NCBI GenBank assembly: GCA_949825045.1
Contig: OX463808.1
Span: 28,891,674 to 28,955,673 of the forward strand
Origin: Argyresthia goedartella
Lineage: Eukaryota; Arthropoda; Insecta; Lepidoptera; Argyresthiidae
Length of the DNA: 64,000 bases
Reading direction: 5' to 3'
Position numbers and translations under genes: made by a program. Each line of letters opens with the position of its first letter. Position 1 is the stretch's first letter. Positions 45,470-58,531 of this stretch are shown here, one piece after another. The notes under the pieces are model-generated. The model was not told the DNA's origin, did not search any database, and saw only the letters and a program-made list of their open reading frames with translations.

Positions 45470-48400
45470 GAACGAAGAAATCATATAGACATATTCAAGA
45501 CTTCCCTAATTGATAGTATTGGGAGTTACTAGCAAGGCGTCGCAATGTCTGGTTCAAAAACAAGTTTCTATAAATCGAAACAACTTTTATTACGAGTTTA
45601 CCATTCATTCATTTATGGCGTGAAAACATATTTTTAAACAGTATTCGAAATTGTCTCTCCGAGAAATATCGTAAATATTAATTGAATCTTGAGATATAAC
45701 TGGTTTAAGTACTACTAGGACGTGCTTTTTAGCAATTTTACAGTTATTATTGTATAAAAAAAACTTTAGATTGATTGTGTCAAGATTTCATTCTACTTAA
45801 GTTAAACTGCAAAGGTGATTTTGCACTTGCATGCATCTATTTTATTTACTAACAACAATGATTTTGATTTGAGTCATCCATATTGATTGTAAGAACTTAC
45901 GGAAGGCTGCTGCCGAAGTTTTCGGTTTCTCTATTGTGTTCCAATTACGATATATAAAATAAAATGTATTTCATTTAGTTGCTCGTTACCAATGCTCAAC
46001 CGTTATTCCTCAGCTCGAGAAACTACTTACTCACTATTACGTCTCACATCAATACTTAACTTTTAACATTCTTAAGTTCTGTTGCGTCGTTTAAGGAGCG
46101 CACAATTACTGTATTCTTTTTAAGTATTGTATTATTCCACGTCCGGTTGTTTATTTCATTGTGATAGACTCATTTTTGACTGGCACGTGGTAGCATAAAG
46201 GTCCACTTTGGAGCCACTCATTACATTTTAATGGTCTTGAATCTTAACAACTCCTTGACAGATGAACTAGTAGTCCGCAAAGTTACATATGCTATTAACC
46301 AAACGATTAAGGTCTGTATGTTGCAGAACTAAAGGTCAGAGTAGATGGTAATGATGAGGTTGTAAATGAGCGTGATGAAAGAATTCGTTATAAAGATTCA
46401 ACATTTGAAGTGTCAGATAAACAGTGGGTCTTTAAATTCGTTGTTCTGATTCATGTTCTATAATAACTGGGGTCTTTTGTACGGCCCTCGAGACGTACGT
46501 TGGTTTACTTAGAGAACAAAATATGTCTATTAATTTATGTATTAGGAGGTCATAAATTATATTATTTTATTTGTAGGCCTATAACATAGCCGGACACACT
46601 TAGATCTAGACGAAGGAGGTTCGTGAATGACGTCAAATCTGCGCTTAGATCCATGCTGTCTTTTGTAAAATAACTGTGGTACTCCACCTACAAATCATGA
46701 ACTTTGGATATCTTGGCTTAGCTGCTAATTGAATCGACAATACCGTGAGAACATTAAAAGATAGTCTGATAACCGTTAACCAAACTTTTAATTAAACTAT
46801 TCAACAAAGGCATTATCCTGGAAAAATAACCGAAGCGTGATATGGAATAGTGCGGAATCCCTCACGGAATAATCTCAACTGCATTGAGCCTATTGTCACG
46901 ACTCACGAGCACCCTTTACTTTTGAGGTGTTAGCTGCTCTTGTCTTTACGCGATCTTGGTCAGATATCAAACAACACAATAGTGATTCTATAACTACAAA
47001 ACACAAAATAAGCTTTCTAGAGACAATATATATGATTTAGTTTTGATACAAGTTATTTTTAAGTAAGAAGTTACCGGACTGGATAAATGTGCACGACATG
47101 GCAGCGACCCCTTCGATGATGAAGAAGTTACAACTCTGTTTACTTACTATTATATTGCAAACACGGCGGAAAGTACGCTCCTGTGAATTAGAAGTCTTGA
47201 AACATTTACACACATTGACGTATAAAATATTATGACCACCTATTTAATATAGAGAGGTATTCAGAAAAACCTATATCTTGCCACGGAAATATGACCTGAG
47301 GAACCAACGAAAAACATAAAAGTGTTTATTACCGCATGGCTAGCCTCAAGCAACGTTCGTTAGCGTCGCAGGTCGGTTGAGACAATCCAGTTTCACGAAT
47401 TGCGAACGCACAAAGCCGTCCGACACAATTCCGAGTATGACAATAGAGTTATTATCATAAAATAGCCAATACGAAAATGACGGGTTGCGAATGCCTTTGA
47501 ACAGTTCGAACTTTTAGCCATTATGGGAGATTCTTTGTTCGATATATCCTGAGGGAATCTCGCACACAATACTACCGTGAAACGTATTTATGACAATCGC
47601 CATCATATGAATGGATAATACTTGGGCAGTCATTGTAGTATTTGTAGAGCAACAATGGACCGACATGTGGATGACGGTAATGAAAACACGATCAACGAGG
47701 ATGCAAATTTAGATAATCTTAATTGATTCATAAAAGAATTTGACGTGCTCTTTGTACTAAATGATCGTTTTCATATTTTATTAGCCGACGTCAAGGTTGA
47801 ATTGAATATGAAATGCGATGTTAAAGTAGAGCAGAAGACAAAGCTAAAACATCAGAATAGGTTCAAAAAAGTAACCACAGCAGACCCGATATCACAACGC
47901 CTGCGAGCCATTGTTGCGGCCCAAATAGAATAAAACAGAAAAGATAAAACGAGGAAAAAATGTTGCTTTTCTGATTTTAACAATGCGCCCGTGTCACCGA
48001 CTGCGGCAGCCATCTTGCGTCGTGAGCGGAGATGCTGCGTCTTTGATCAAAAGTGTATAACAGAACATTATTTTATGATTAGAGACAAATAAAAATTTGA
48101 AGTTTATATATAAGTTCTGTAAAAAACTCAATAAAAGTTTGTCTGTGCGATTGAGACATTTAAAGTGTCGTGAAAATTAGTTGAAGTACGCATTTGAATA
48201 GGACTAACTGAAAATTACTAAGGAACCAAACAACAAGATAAATTCAATCATAAAAAATACGTATGCGTTTTAATTTCTCATCCAATATGTGATCTGCTAC
48301 CAAAACTTGTTTATTTCACGGTATTTTATATATACCCTTTGCACAATTATATGATTTGCCAATTAGCAATAACTGGTTCAGTGTTGCAACTATTATGTTA

Positions 48401-49870
48401 TTTTTAAGAAATGGGAATGCAATATGTAAGAGTTTTATTTTTATTTTGCGGCTTTTTGACAATCTTTGCATGTGAAATTTTGAAATTCAAGAAACTTGCG
48501 ATTTTTAAGACAGAATAGGGTACCAAGACCAAGGATTAACAACCTCTAGGCAGACTTTTAAATGTATAATTCTGCTACAAGTAGGCTCGTCAGTTTACCT
48601 TCACACCTAAAACAACAGTTATATATTGTCACAAGATATTGGATCTCAAGATTGCGTACATGATCTTTTGTCACCACTTTTTGCTTCTCTTTTCTAAATC
48701 AGATGTTTTATTATTTTTTGCCGCGACAAAGACATTTTTACGCGCCACAAATGAATCCTTTTGTGAGTGTTTTTTTTCTTCAATTTGACACCTGAATCCG
48801 ATATTGCCTTATCCCTTTTCTTGTTTTCGTTTGCAAGGGAGTAAGCTGTTGATCAATTTTGTTGCATTCTTGCCTTTATCTTGAAGCTTGAGAACAGAAT
48901 CCCGGATGTTGTTGAAGATTAGGTTTTCATGTTTTTGGGACCGTTTTGATTGCAATCTGATTCGCTCCCGACAGGAAGTAATTGCATATTATACAGGAAA
49001 TACATATCTTATATATCGCCGTAAGAAGGTCTGATGATTATGTGACGGCTATTTGAATATAAAAGTGTTTTGTTTATCAAAAAAACATTGTTTTTATTTT
49101 AACCAATTTTATACGATTTGATATGTTTTCATTTAGTAACACCAGTTTGAATACCGTTTTAAGTTGTTGGATTAAGTACGTATTATTATAAATAGAGTCT
49201 ACCTCAAACCCCTTCAATTCATAATTAATGTATGTAGTTCTCACAACACACCTTTGGCAAAATAATTTAACTTCATACAAAATTATAATTTTACACACTG
49301 TGCGCTAGATTACGCCTACTTTTCACATGGTTGAACTCATTGTAAGATGCTTAAACTGAGATATTTCGAACATAAGTAGTACTTAAACGGTGGCTTCACA
49401 GCTTGTTCCTCCCGCCTCCCGCCCATTAGGGCAGTAGTACACAGAGACACGAAATATTTCTCCCCCGTCCGATCGGAGCCTGTAGCTTGAGGGGACACCC
49501 CGCTGCTAAAACAAGTGAGAAACTTTGTCTAATGTGTGTGTAATTCATAGAATCCGATACGGAATTATTTTCTTCAATTGATACTGTAGAATTGGTGTGA
49601 GAATTCATCAGCATTGAAGATATTGTTTTAATATGGTTTGTCTCTTAGGACTGTGTTGTCTACATGAGATGAATGCAACTGTTTTATTAATATTTCGAAA
49701 ATCGTATTTGAAACGAAATACAAAAAAAAAATGTTTTCCATCTAAATCGCTTAAGAACGTATACTGTTAAATAAATAAATGTAAAATTTATTCATTTATT
49801 CTCCATTCTCTTATTTATCACACAATTATTTATTTATTGATAATGAGAAAACATTGCGAGTCAATCATTC
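45470..49870. other. Long unassigned stretch
   Basis: No gene, SINE, LINE motif or terminal repeat was found in about 4.4 kb. A 62-codon frame at 47745-47933 is lysine-rich (VKVEQKTKLKHQNRFKKV) but lacks an ATG and has no known relative. The part at 48700-48990 is non-repetitive and of mixed composition. Confidence 0.45.
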
Positions 49871-49876
49871 CATCGT

Positions 49877-50170
49877 CTAGAATTATTGAGCTTAAGGGCC
49901 TAGTTCAATTCTTCTAAGATTGTCCTCTAATATTTTGACGACGCGTTTAGCCTAGCGGATAGAGACCCTGCCTACGAAGCTGACGGTCCTGGGTTCGAAT
50001 CCCGGTAAGGACAAATATTTGTGTGAAGAGCATGAATATTTGTTCTTTAATCTCGGATGTTTTCTATGTATTTACATTAAATGTATCGTTGTCTAGTATC
50101 CATAACACAAGCCTAGTTGAGCTTACCATGGACCTAGTTCGATTTGTGTAAGATTTTCCTCTAATATTTA
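49877..50170 (+). mobile_element. SINE family A, head-to-tail dimer with truncated first unit
   Basis: A complete unit starts at GACGACGCGTTTAGCCTAGC (49936), has the B box GGTTCGAATCC at 49992-50002, and ends CCTAGTTCGATTTGTGTAAG, then ATTTTCCTCTAATATTT (50170). The same 3' end, GGGCCTAGTTCAATTCTTCT and then TCCTCTAATATTTT, also lies directly in front of its head at 49893-49935. A 5'-truncated copy is therefore joined to the full one. Confidence 0.75.
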
Positions 50171-50660
50171 CTTATTCTTTATTTTTTTTAGCTAAGTATT
50201 TGCAGAGGTGCCAGTGCGGTGCACGCACACCTACTACATGTTAAAAAGCGTGACCCATTTTTTTTCAACTTTGGTTAGGTACTGTAAGGTAGGTTGTATA
50301 TTGTATACAGGCCTCTTTAGAGTGGGTGTTCACTTGGACACTGTCACGTTATATGTAGTTTTAAAAAGAAAGAGGCTTGGATGTGAGAAGTCAATGTGAC
50401 ACACTTCACCGTAGGCTTCGGCCAGTGATTGAGCTAAATTATAGTGAGGATAAGAGTAATGGCTATCGAGCCAGTTGTGGATCCCTTTTATAAAAAGTGT
50501 ATATAACTAAAAGATCAAATAAAAGAGAACAGTAACAACAAACCAGTCCAGTGTTATGATTTATAATTATCAATTAAGCACTACATCATATAGTGATAGG
50601 ATCCCTAGGAGTGCCAAGAGCGCTACAGTACCATATTTGAAGTAACAATTCAAGTTAAAA

Positions 50661-50696
50661 CTCCCTTAATCATATCTCAAAATATGATTAAGGGAG
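50661..50696. other. Short hairpin, 15-bp perfect arms
   Basis: CTCCCTTAATCATAT (50661-50675) and its exact complement (50682-50696) are separated by six bases. The flanks have no recognised element. The region from 50171 to 50660 before it contains no identified gene. Confidence 0.75.
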
Positions 50697-51239
50697 CCGT
50701 CTCAGCAGGACCATGTAATCGGAGTTCGCTTGAGAATCGCAACGTGTTGCGTCTCACTTCTCCGGGGCGGGCCCCTCACGCTGTGTGCCTCCGCCCTTAG
50801 CTCACTGGGTATGTGAAATAGTAATCTTTTCACACGATTTGGTATTTATTATTTCGGAGAAGTTTCTAGATAAATAATACTTTAGATTAGAGTTTTAGCT
50901 TACGGTGATGGTAACTTCCTTAGGAATTTCGCATCAAGTTAATCGGATAGCCCATTATTATTAATTTAACTAGATTCAGATCAGAATCAACAACAAATAG
51001 GTTGGTAAGTGGTGACGACGTACTATGACCTATGTACGTTTAGAAGAATGTAGAGCTTCCGCGTATACCTGATTTATACCGTTTTGTCAAAATTATTACA
51101 GTTCTTATGATCAACAAATACAGCAATGAGAGAAGCAACTCATAAGCCACGATCTTCAACTCAAAAAACGGACTAATAGTGCATTTTTAATTTATGTGAA
51201 CAAAATGGACATTAAGTCGACATTTCACATCTTACACTT

Positions 51240-51420
51240 AGTGCCCACAAAAATTACACACCCTCCAAAGTATAAAATCACCATAAAGCATAATTAGCCC
51301 CATTATTCTGTAGTTTGCATGCATATTGTATGCGTGACCATAGACAAACTACGCTAGAAGTGGCGGGATTAAAATGCGTGCGCCCATTCATCTTGGGGAA
51401 ACTACAATAAGTCATGTTTA
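51240..51420. promoter_or_regulatory. Non-repeat island with homeodomain- and POU-like motifs
   Basis: CACCATAAAGCATAATTAGC joins a caudal-like CCATAAA and a homeodomain core TAATTAG. TTTGCATGCATATTGTATGC contains octamer-like sequence and a TGCATGCA palindrome. It matches no repeat in the window. Regulatory function is only an inference from these motifs. Confidence 0.2.
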
Positions 51421-51679
51421 CATTGCACCGGAATGTATAAGTAATTAATATAATAAAATGCTCATGAGAAACTAGATGTGGTCAGGAATACAGTTTGTGG
51501 AAATTGTAGAGTCATCTCAGGATACAAGAAGTTTGAAGATATTAGTAGTAGTTTAGTTTGTAAACGTTATATCAGAAAGACGCACATACCTTATTGTGTT
51601 CTGTTACCTCGGATCTTTTATTTTCATCTGTGTTTGTCAAACACCCAGCAAACATGCCAGTTTACTAGCGAATAATTGG

Positions 51680-51760
51680 AAGGGCCCTGCACAGGCTAAT
51701 CCCGGGTTCGATTCCCGGTCACATTGTCATCATCTCATGTGTGCAGCAGCCATTGTCGTA
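51680..51760 (+). mobile_element. tRNA-like SINE head fragment
   Basis: The B box GGTTCGATTCC is at 51705-51715 within CCCGGGTTCGATTCCCGG, followed by TCATCATCTCATGTGTGCAG. The upstream A box is degenerate and the body does not match families A or B. It may be a third SINE family or a decayed tRNA-like fragment. Confidence 0.4.
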
Positions 51761-52093
51761 GGTTTAATCAATTAATTTTATCATGCGTCTCCTAATAAGG
51801 ATAGAATTCCGCGTGAGTTGCTGCAAATGAATCCAGGAGTGGTACCGGTCGCAACCAATTCTGTAGGATCTATTCTCCTTGTATGGATTAACAAGAGGAA
51901 TATGAATCGTTTGATATCGAAAACTGTATTGTCCTGTTGTGGTTTGGTGTCATTCGGTTTTGTTGGTGAAATGCTGAAAAGGTGACGCCACAATGGATAA
52001 CTATATATATGCCTGTAGATATCCGAAATGTGTATTGGTTTATGGTATTTTTTTTGGTTATAATAAAAACACGTAAATACGGAATACACATAA

Positions 52094-52153
52094 AAGAAAT
52101 AAAATTGCATTTCTGAACATAACTTTATGTTCAGAAATGCAATTTTATTTCTT
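52094..52153. other. Perfect 28-bp-arm hairpin, 4-base loop
   Basis: The 28 bases at 52094-52121 are the exact complement of 52126-52153, with loop ACTT. The arms include ATTGCATTTCTGAACATA. Perfect pairing over 28 bp implies a recent origin or continual correction. No target duplication is evident. Confidence 0.9.
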
Positions 52154-53285
52154 ATAGAAAACTACTTTACGTAAAGTAAATAGACAATAGAATAACTATG
52201 ACACAGAAACGTATATTATTATCAGAATCGAAAAGATTATTATCAGAAGCATAGATCTGTACTAACTCAAAGAAAGAAATAAAAATAGTTCGAATTCCAA
52301 TCTCAACAAGCTGTAAGCTAACAGTCGGCATATCAGAAAGAAGCTAACTGTAGCAACAAAGAGTAACCAACAAACGGACTCCGTCCTAATCCATCATAAA
52401 GCTCTTCAGAGCCCTGTTCACTCTCCAATAATCACAAGAATTGAAACGAATGGGCAAAGAAACAACATGGAAAGAAATAACAGATAGAATGTTAATGAAT
52501 AGATGCAAGTACACAACAATGATACAGATAATCTTGGAGCCTCAATGTCTGGAGTAGCGGGCAGTGAATGAAATCTAGAAAGCGGTGGCTCTGTAGCTTT
52601 AGTGTAAAAGAGTTTTGAAATTGGGCCTTTTAAATGAAACGTTTTTCAGGGATCTGGTTATCCTTCCGGTTTGCAGTATTTGCTAAATCTTTAGATGTTA
52701 ACATGCTAATACAATCGTAGTTCATTTTGTTAAATCATTTCCAGATCTTGTGTGTTTATGAATATAAATTATTTTGTCTTCCTCATTGATATTTTTTGCT
52801 ATTCATCATTATTACATTTCTGTTCTGGAAAATAAACAAATGGACGCCTTCCGCTGCGTGGTGGCAAAAGCGCAGATGTCTTCAGTTTACTGAACAAAGT
52901 TCAATTCATTATTTTGTGCTTATCCAGACTAATAGTTTATTTGGTTGTTTTGGCTGGAAAGCAGTCCAGGAGTTTTGAAAATTGATGATTTTATAGATTT
53001 GATGTGCTCTTTCCGATTATCTACTTTGCCACCTGGTATATTTGCCGCTCGCGCCGCCATATTAGAAAATGGCGTCTGAAAACAGTATTTTGCCAATATC
53101 TCCATCTCGGCTCATTTTTCGATGAGTCTTTTGAAGTAATAAACTAGAAAAAAATCCTTTAATTCAAGGTCTTCTTGTTTCAAGCTCTTTTCGTGAAGTC
53201 AATAGTTTTAGCTTACGACCGCCGCAAAGTCATCTGGCCATAAATACATTCCCACACCACCATGTGAAGGAGTAAGTGGTGCATT

Positions 53286-53895
53286 TTTCAAGCTTCCATA
53301 GCCGAAGGGTGCCTAAAGAGACTCTAAAACTAAGACTCCGATGTCCGTCCGTGCGGCCGTTCGTACGTCCGTTCTTCCGTCTGTGTATCAGCGGGCTACA
53401 TCGCAGGAACCGTATTAATGTAGACTGTTAAAATTTTCACAAAGTGCGTTATTTTCCCATCGCTTAAGTAATCGATTACGAACTACATGCGTGTATAAAA
53501 ATTAATGGTTTTTTCGTACGCGTTTTTTGTGATTTCACGACAAATGTATGGTCTTAGATTTTTTTCGTTACTTGAGCTATATACCTTGCTTCTTGCCAAC
53601 TTTCATGATTCTAGGTCCATGGCTAGTGTACTACAGACCAGATTTTGATTTCATATGGAGGGTCGAAATATATGCGGCAATATTTCAACACATCTTTAGA
53701 TTGTGTTTGATATTTTCACAGTTTATGGTATTGCACATATGAGTAATTGATATCAATTTCAAGTTGAAAGCTCCATGTGTTCTTGAGAAAAAGGAAAAAC
53801 AAACAGACGAACAGACAGACAGACAGACGGACAAGGAAGTGATCCAATAAGGGTTCATATTTTTGTATTTGTGGTAGGTAACCCTTAAATTGCCA
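53286..53895 (+). repeat. Dispersed repeat, type 2, with CCGTCCG and ACAG microsatellites
   Basis: It begins TTTTTCAAGCTTCCATAGCC, resembling the start of the 'ACGGAACCC' family. It contains GTCCGTCCGTGCGGCCG and a TTTCATGATTCTAGGTCC block shared with 37118-37472. It closes with an ACAGACAGACAGACGGACAA run and AAGTGATCCAATAAGGGTTC. It may be one long element or two abutting ones. Confidence 0.6.
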
Positions 53896-53899
53896 AAAA

Positions 53900-55950
53900 A
53901 AAAATGTTCATTGCTCGGGTACCCCCTTGAGCGGCACAGCACAAATTCGGAAAGAGCACATCAAAGTCTATAAAATGACTAAATTTTAAAACATCCGCAA
54001 ATATCTCTAGTTCGCCATATATCGGTCGCACCAAATGACTGAGTTATAACGATATCCTTTTCTAATGACTGAACTAAATATGAATACAAGAATATCCACA
54101 AACAGACGTTGGACAGAAGGCAATAGTTGGATTACATTTGTATTGCAATATTAATACTTAGGCTCGACGTAATCCCAAAAAACGTTTCTATGAATGAAAT
54201 AAGCTAGTCAATGAATGGCGACAACGATGACCAAGTATAGAAACTTCAGCGAACAACGCAAGTTATTACAACAAGGAAATTGTTACATACATGGTCCTAG
54301 GCAAAAAGACCTGATGGTACACAGACATACATATATACATCTCTATTTTACTTAGTCATAAAATTTTCCAGGTGTGAGCATAACACTGGAAATGCTTTTT
54401 TCATTGTCAGTAAAAGCAGCGCCGTGTCTTCAAGGTGTCACAAAGGTTATATTTAGACCGATAACAATTATTCATTACAACCAATCGACAATACTAAATC
54501 AAACCACTTGACTTCCGGCCACTTCGGCCACATCTCAATTGTGCAAATCCGGGAAATAGACCGGATGTACCGAATATAACCAGTCGCATACTGTCTATTC
54601 TAAGACCTATCATCAATTCTTTGAATATTGGTATAAACGTAAATAGTCAAAAGTGTAACAATGTGATGAATGTTACACAATCGGAGAATGGTGACAGCGA
54701 ATTGTATGAGACCGATGTTGTATGGGATGGATATGTATGACAAACGTGCCGGATGCGTGCCGTGCTATAGTTTTCGTCTTTGTTTGCATGGGATTGGGCA
54801 TGAAAGATATGTGGAGGTAGTTTCGAATTCCAATAAATGTTAAATGACAAGGAAGTCGGTAGAGTGGTCTTGTAAGCATATGTATTAGGAATTTTGGAGG
54901 AGGCGTGCTTGCTATACTTCTGGCAAAAAATACGTAAGTTTCTTTCTTTCTTTTATTATTTGTTTAACGCAGAAACGATTCATAACATTGTTTTCTTACT
55001 TATTCTTATTACTTAGTAATCAACTTCACCATCAAGGTATAATGACATGAAACTTCTCGGAGCCATTTCAAATTAAATAGACACGAGTAACGTTACTTCG
55101 TGAGTGATATTATTTTCTAATTACCTAACCTAGTTAGAGGATTCTCATTTATTTTGCGCGTTCCACTCCACGGCGCCCTTCGTCCGCTGCACCGATATCG
55201 TACGGAAGACATTTATAATTTCGTAATATTAGAACGTTTCGCATTGATTCCTCCAACAATGGTCCTGAACAATCACCACAATAGGTGTAGGTAACAATGA
55301 CATTGGAGCAAACATGTGAGATGCCATGCCATACCAACCATCGAAACCTTACCACCCCCAACACCACACCATCGACAGGCAGATTCAACATCTATCTGCT
55401 CCTGTCATAGAGTGCAAAACTGCGAGAATTCAAAAGACATTTGTGACGTTTCTAGAGCGTTGTCGTCAGTATTGTTAGTTAGCAAAGTACTATTGTTATA
55501 AATAAAAGAGTAGCTAAGGATGGGTGCTTTGTGAGTCCATTGTGGCGGGTGTGTGCGGACAATGAACTGATCAAGTTTAGACATTTTTGTACGATTTCGA
55601 AGTTTTTGCAACGGGTTGCATGCACCTTGATAGACAGGGGCGGATCTGGGAATAAAACTTGTATCTAATAAAAGTTTGATGTAAGTACAGTACAAGATCG
55701 TACAATATCACTGGTCTCTTTCCAAAAGTGTAAGACGATAAGGAGTTCGATGATACTAGTCGAAGCATGATAGTCAAAGCGTGGAGCAGGAAATCACAAT
55801 AATAGATTAATTACTCTCATCTCAGGTTTTGAGAAAGAAATGCGTTTTTGAAAATAAGCTCTTTAATTATGCTTTACACACCTTAAGAGGTATCTGTAAA
55901 ACCCTCAGTGAAGAACACCTATAGTGTGTACGGTTTGGCATTGCGATAGC
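53900..55950. other. Unassigned sequence
   Basis: No gene was recognised. The segment 54400-54560 is non-repetitive and has CAAGGTGTCACAAAGG (T-box-like), AACAATTATTCATTACAAC and CGACAATAC (SOX-like) in close order, but this is weak. Overlapping short frames near 54650-54880 and 55150-55700 show no homology. Confidence 0.45.
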
Positions 55951-55959
55951 GGTCATTGG

Positions 55960-55998
55960 TGTCGTTTAGCTTATCATACTATGATAAGCTAAACGACA
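55960..55998. other. Perfect 18-bp-arm hairpin, 3-base loop
   Basis: TGTCGTTTAGCTTATCAT (55960-55977) is the exact complement of 55981-55998, with loop ACT. There is no recognised flanking element. Confidence 0.85.
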
Positions 55999-56639
55999 TT
56001 ATTTTCGAACGTTGCACGTAATAAACAAGTAAGTACCGCTAACCAAATCACGAGCATACAGTGGTAGACAAGAGACAAGCCCAAGTTTATTCACAAATAA
56101 AACCAATAAAAAATAAGTATTCATACTTTCATAATATCCCATGCCGTTCCTGAATACAGCCCTGCGAAAATTAGTATCGGGCAGGGTGGCATATTTTTCC
56201 GAAACTACTTGTCACCGCACAATGGGTCAATTCGGGCGAAAAGCGAAGAAATTATTCGCCTTCACCCAATACAGTGGTGCAGAATGAGTCAAAGACGGTC
56301 AAAAACGTGGGCGAAACGCACATTAGGCTCCTCAATGGCCGCACATTGTGACCAAAATTATTAAGACTACCGTGATAAACTTGCATCTGCGGACTAAAGC
56401 TACGATGAAAGGATGTGAGGTTTGTTGTTACATTTTTTGCTGTTTTGAATGAAATGGTTAACTTTTAAAACGATAAGGCGTCTCTGATAACCTTAAAAGT
56501 ACCTATGTACATACCTACTACATATATTTGTAAATGAATTATTGCCGAATACAATCAACTAATGAATACCGTACGATTACCGTGACTCAATTATGTTTCA
56601 TCATGTATGTGTATTTTTAGTGGTATTTGTTACTTTTCA

Positions 56640-56830
56640 ACCGACTTCACAAAATCTGAAGTCTAATAATATGTATGTCGGGACTTATGTTTTTTAATGT
56701 ATGTTAATCGATTTCTCCAAGACGAATTGTAACATTCATTTTTTGTTCTAAAGGCTCCTTCCAATTGGTCTCGTTGACATCAGATCAGGATCTAATCCTG
56801 GAAAAATCAAGGGAACTCTTCAAGTATTGT
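56640..56830 (+). repeat. Lepidopteran-type dispersed repeat ('CAACCGACTTC')
   Basis: It starts CAACCGACTTCACAAAATCT and runs through GGTCTCGTTGACATCAGATC to AAATCAAGGGAACTCTTCAA. I recognise the order of these blocks from a common lepidopteran repeat. A related fragment (GGTCTGGATCATGGAAAAAT, then AGGGACCTCTTTAA) lies at 57306-57342, on the other side of the RTE tail. Confidence 0.55.
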
Positions 56831-57075
56831 AGGCATCATCATCATCATCATCGTCATCAGTCTGCCAGGGGACCCACTGTTGGGTATAAGCCTCCTCATA
56901 TAAACACGCCACTCAGAACGGTCCTGCGCAACCCGCGTCCATTGCATTTCTGCCACCCTCGCCACATCGTCGGACCATCTGGCAGATGGTCTGCCGACCG
57001 ATCTTTGGCCTCCTCTTGGCCACCACTCTGTCGCCGTTCTGGTCCATCTTCCGTCTTCTTGTCTAGTACTGTAGG
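56831..57075 (-). pseudogene. RTE-like LINE C-terminus with (CAT)n tail
   Basis: On the minus strand, QTICQMVRRCGEGGRNAMDA, then GCAGPF, a stop and VACLYEEAYTQQWV, align with the end of RTE-type pol (RW.DDv..vaG..WmqvAqdR..Wr.leEAYtQQW). The 3' end is a GAT repeat (CAT on the plus strand, 56836-56856). One stop interrupts the last part. Confidence 0.75.
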
Positions 57076-57365
57076 CATACCTACAGCGATGTTTGTCTCA
57101 ATCTCAGTAACTCGTGCATTTACTCTCGGGAAGCATCATTTTGTGAAGAGGAATTGATGATGAGGACCACAAATGCCCACCGGAACTGCTAGGTATCCTA
57201 CAGGTTGCTAAGGCTGGTCAGTAATGTATGCTCGTCATAATGTAAAATGGTGACTTGGAAGTGATGGTGACGTGCCAGGAGAGCTGCCCAGCAATTTATC
57301 AACGTCGGTCTGGATCATGGAAAAATAAAGGGACCTCTTTAATTAATAAAGACACATATGGTTAT

Positions 57366-57740
57366 TTTATAACAAACGGGACCCTATTACCAAGCCTCCG
57401 CTGTCCGTCCGTCCGTCTGTCACCAGGCTGTGTCTCATGAACCGTGATAGTTAGACAGATGAAATTATGATGTATTTCTTTTGCCAATATATAAACAAAT
57501 ACTAAAAACAGAATAAAATAAATATTTACGGGGGCTCCCATACAACGATTCTTTCAATACCACATACAAACTTATGAATGCACCTGGTTACATTAATGGA
57601 GTATAAAAGTAGCCGCACCAATAATTTTTAAACAAAATTTTGCTATATCAGATCCAAACTATTCACTCCACAGCAACCCTACCATTGTACGGTGGAAAGG
57701 AAACCTTCGCGCGCGAGTTCGACTCGCACTTGACTTTTTT
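57366..57740 (+). repeat. Dispersed 'ACGGAACCC' repeat, 5'-trimmed copy
   Basis: It begins inside the element at ACGGGACCCTATTACCAAGC, carries CACCAGGCTGTGTCTCATGA and TCCATTGTACGG-type sequence, and ends GAGTTCGACTCGCACTTGAC with a T run. Confidence 0.82.
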
Positions 57741-58421
57741 TCTTTTTTTTTCTAAAATTAACAATTAAATAAAAAGTAATTGATTAAATGATCAATTCAT
57801 GATACCATTTACATTTGAACTTCCGTCGAGGGTAATTTTTGGTCGGATCCCAACCCATACAAAAATATTAAATGGTTTTCGACTATATTACCAAGCCATG
57901 AGGTTGGAAATAGCCGGCGCAGATCTAGGTCGGCGGCAGACAAGCGGTAACCAAGTATCATGTAGTCCACCGAATCTCTTTACACAATAATGTTAATGCC
58001 ATGTGCATCGCTTCAGGCAATACTTGCTATGAAGCGAGATCAATTTTTTAGTACAATACCTGATTGTTGCAGTAATTTGCAAACAGAAAAAAAAACAATT
58101 GACTGGTGTTGCGTTATTGTTATTATTGTGAATTATAGTGCCATCTGTTGTCGCTTCAGGCTGTCATTTGATATTTCGGGATTCACTTGTCCCCTTTCTT
58201 TACAGCTTTTGTGTGTGGAGCTATTTATTTTTCTTCAATTGTGGTATGCAGGAAGAACGCCTAAATGCACAACACAATTCGACGTGTAAAGAATTTTCTG
58301 AGAAAACCAGGTCGATATAATTGTGTTTTTGACTAAACTACGTTATTTCTATCTAAAAATATAAATAGATAACTGGATTATCCGTAGAAATAGAATATCC
58401 TTCATTTGTCCTCTACATCTC

Positions 58422-58531
58422 ATTTTTAGGGTTCCGCACCCGAAAGGTGCCAAACGGAAGCCTATTACTAAGCTGCCGCTGTCCGTCCGTCCGTCTGTCA
58501 CCAGGCTGTATCTCATGAACCGTTATAGTTA
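58422..58531 (+). repeat. Dispersed 'ACGGAACCC' repeat, 5' fragment
   Basis: TTTTTAGGGTTCCGCACCCG, then CACCAGGCTGTATCTCATGA and CCGTTATAGTTA, after which similarity stops. Confidence 0.82.

Noticed and set aside
50170..50580. Solo LTR with a TATA box
   Set aside because: TATAAAAAG-like text and AATAAA-like signals are present, but there are no clear TG/CA ends, no target duplication and no second copy.
53800..53830. ACAG/GACG microsatellite as an independent feature
   Set aside because: It is the internal low-complexity part of the dispersed repeat and recurs with it.
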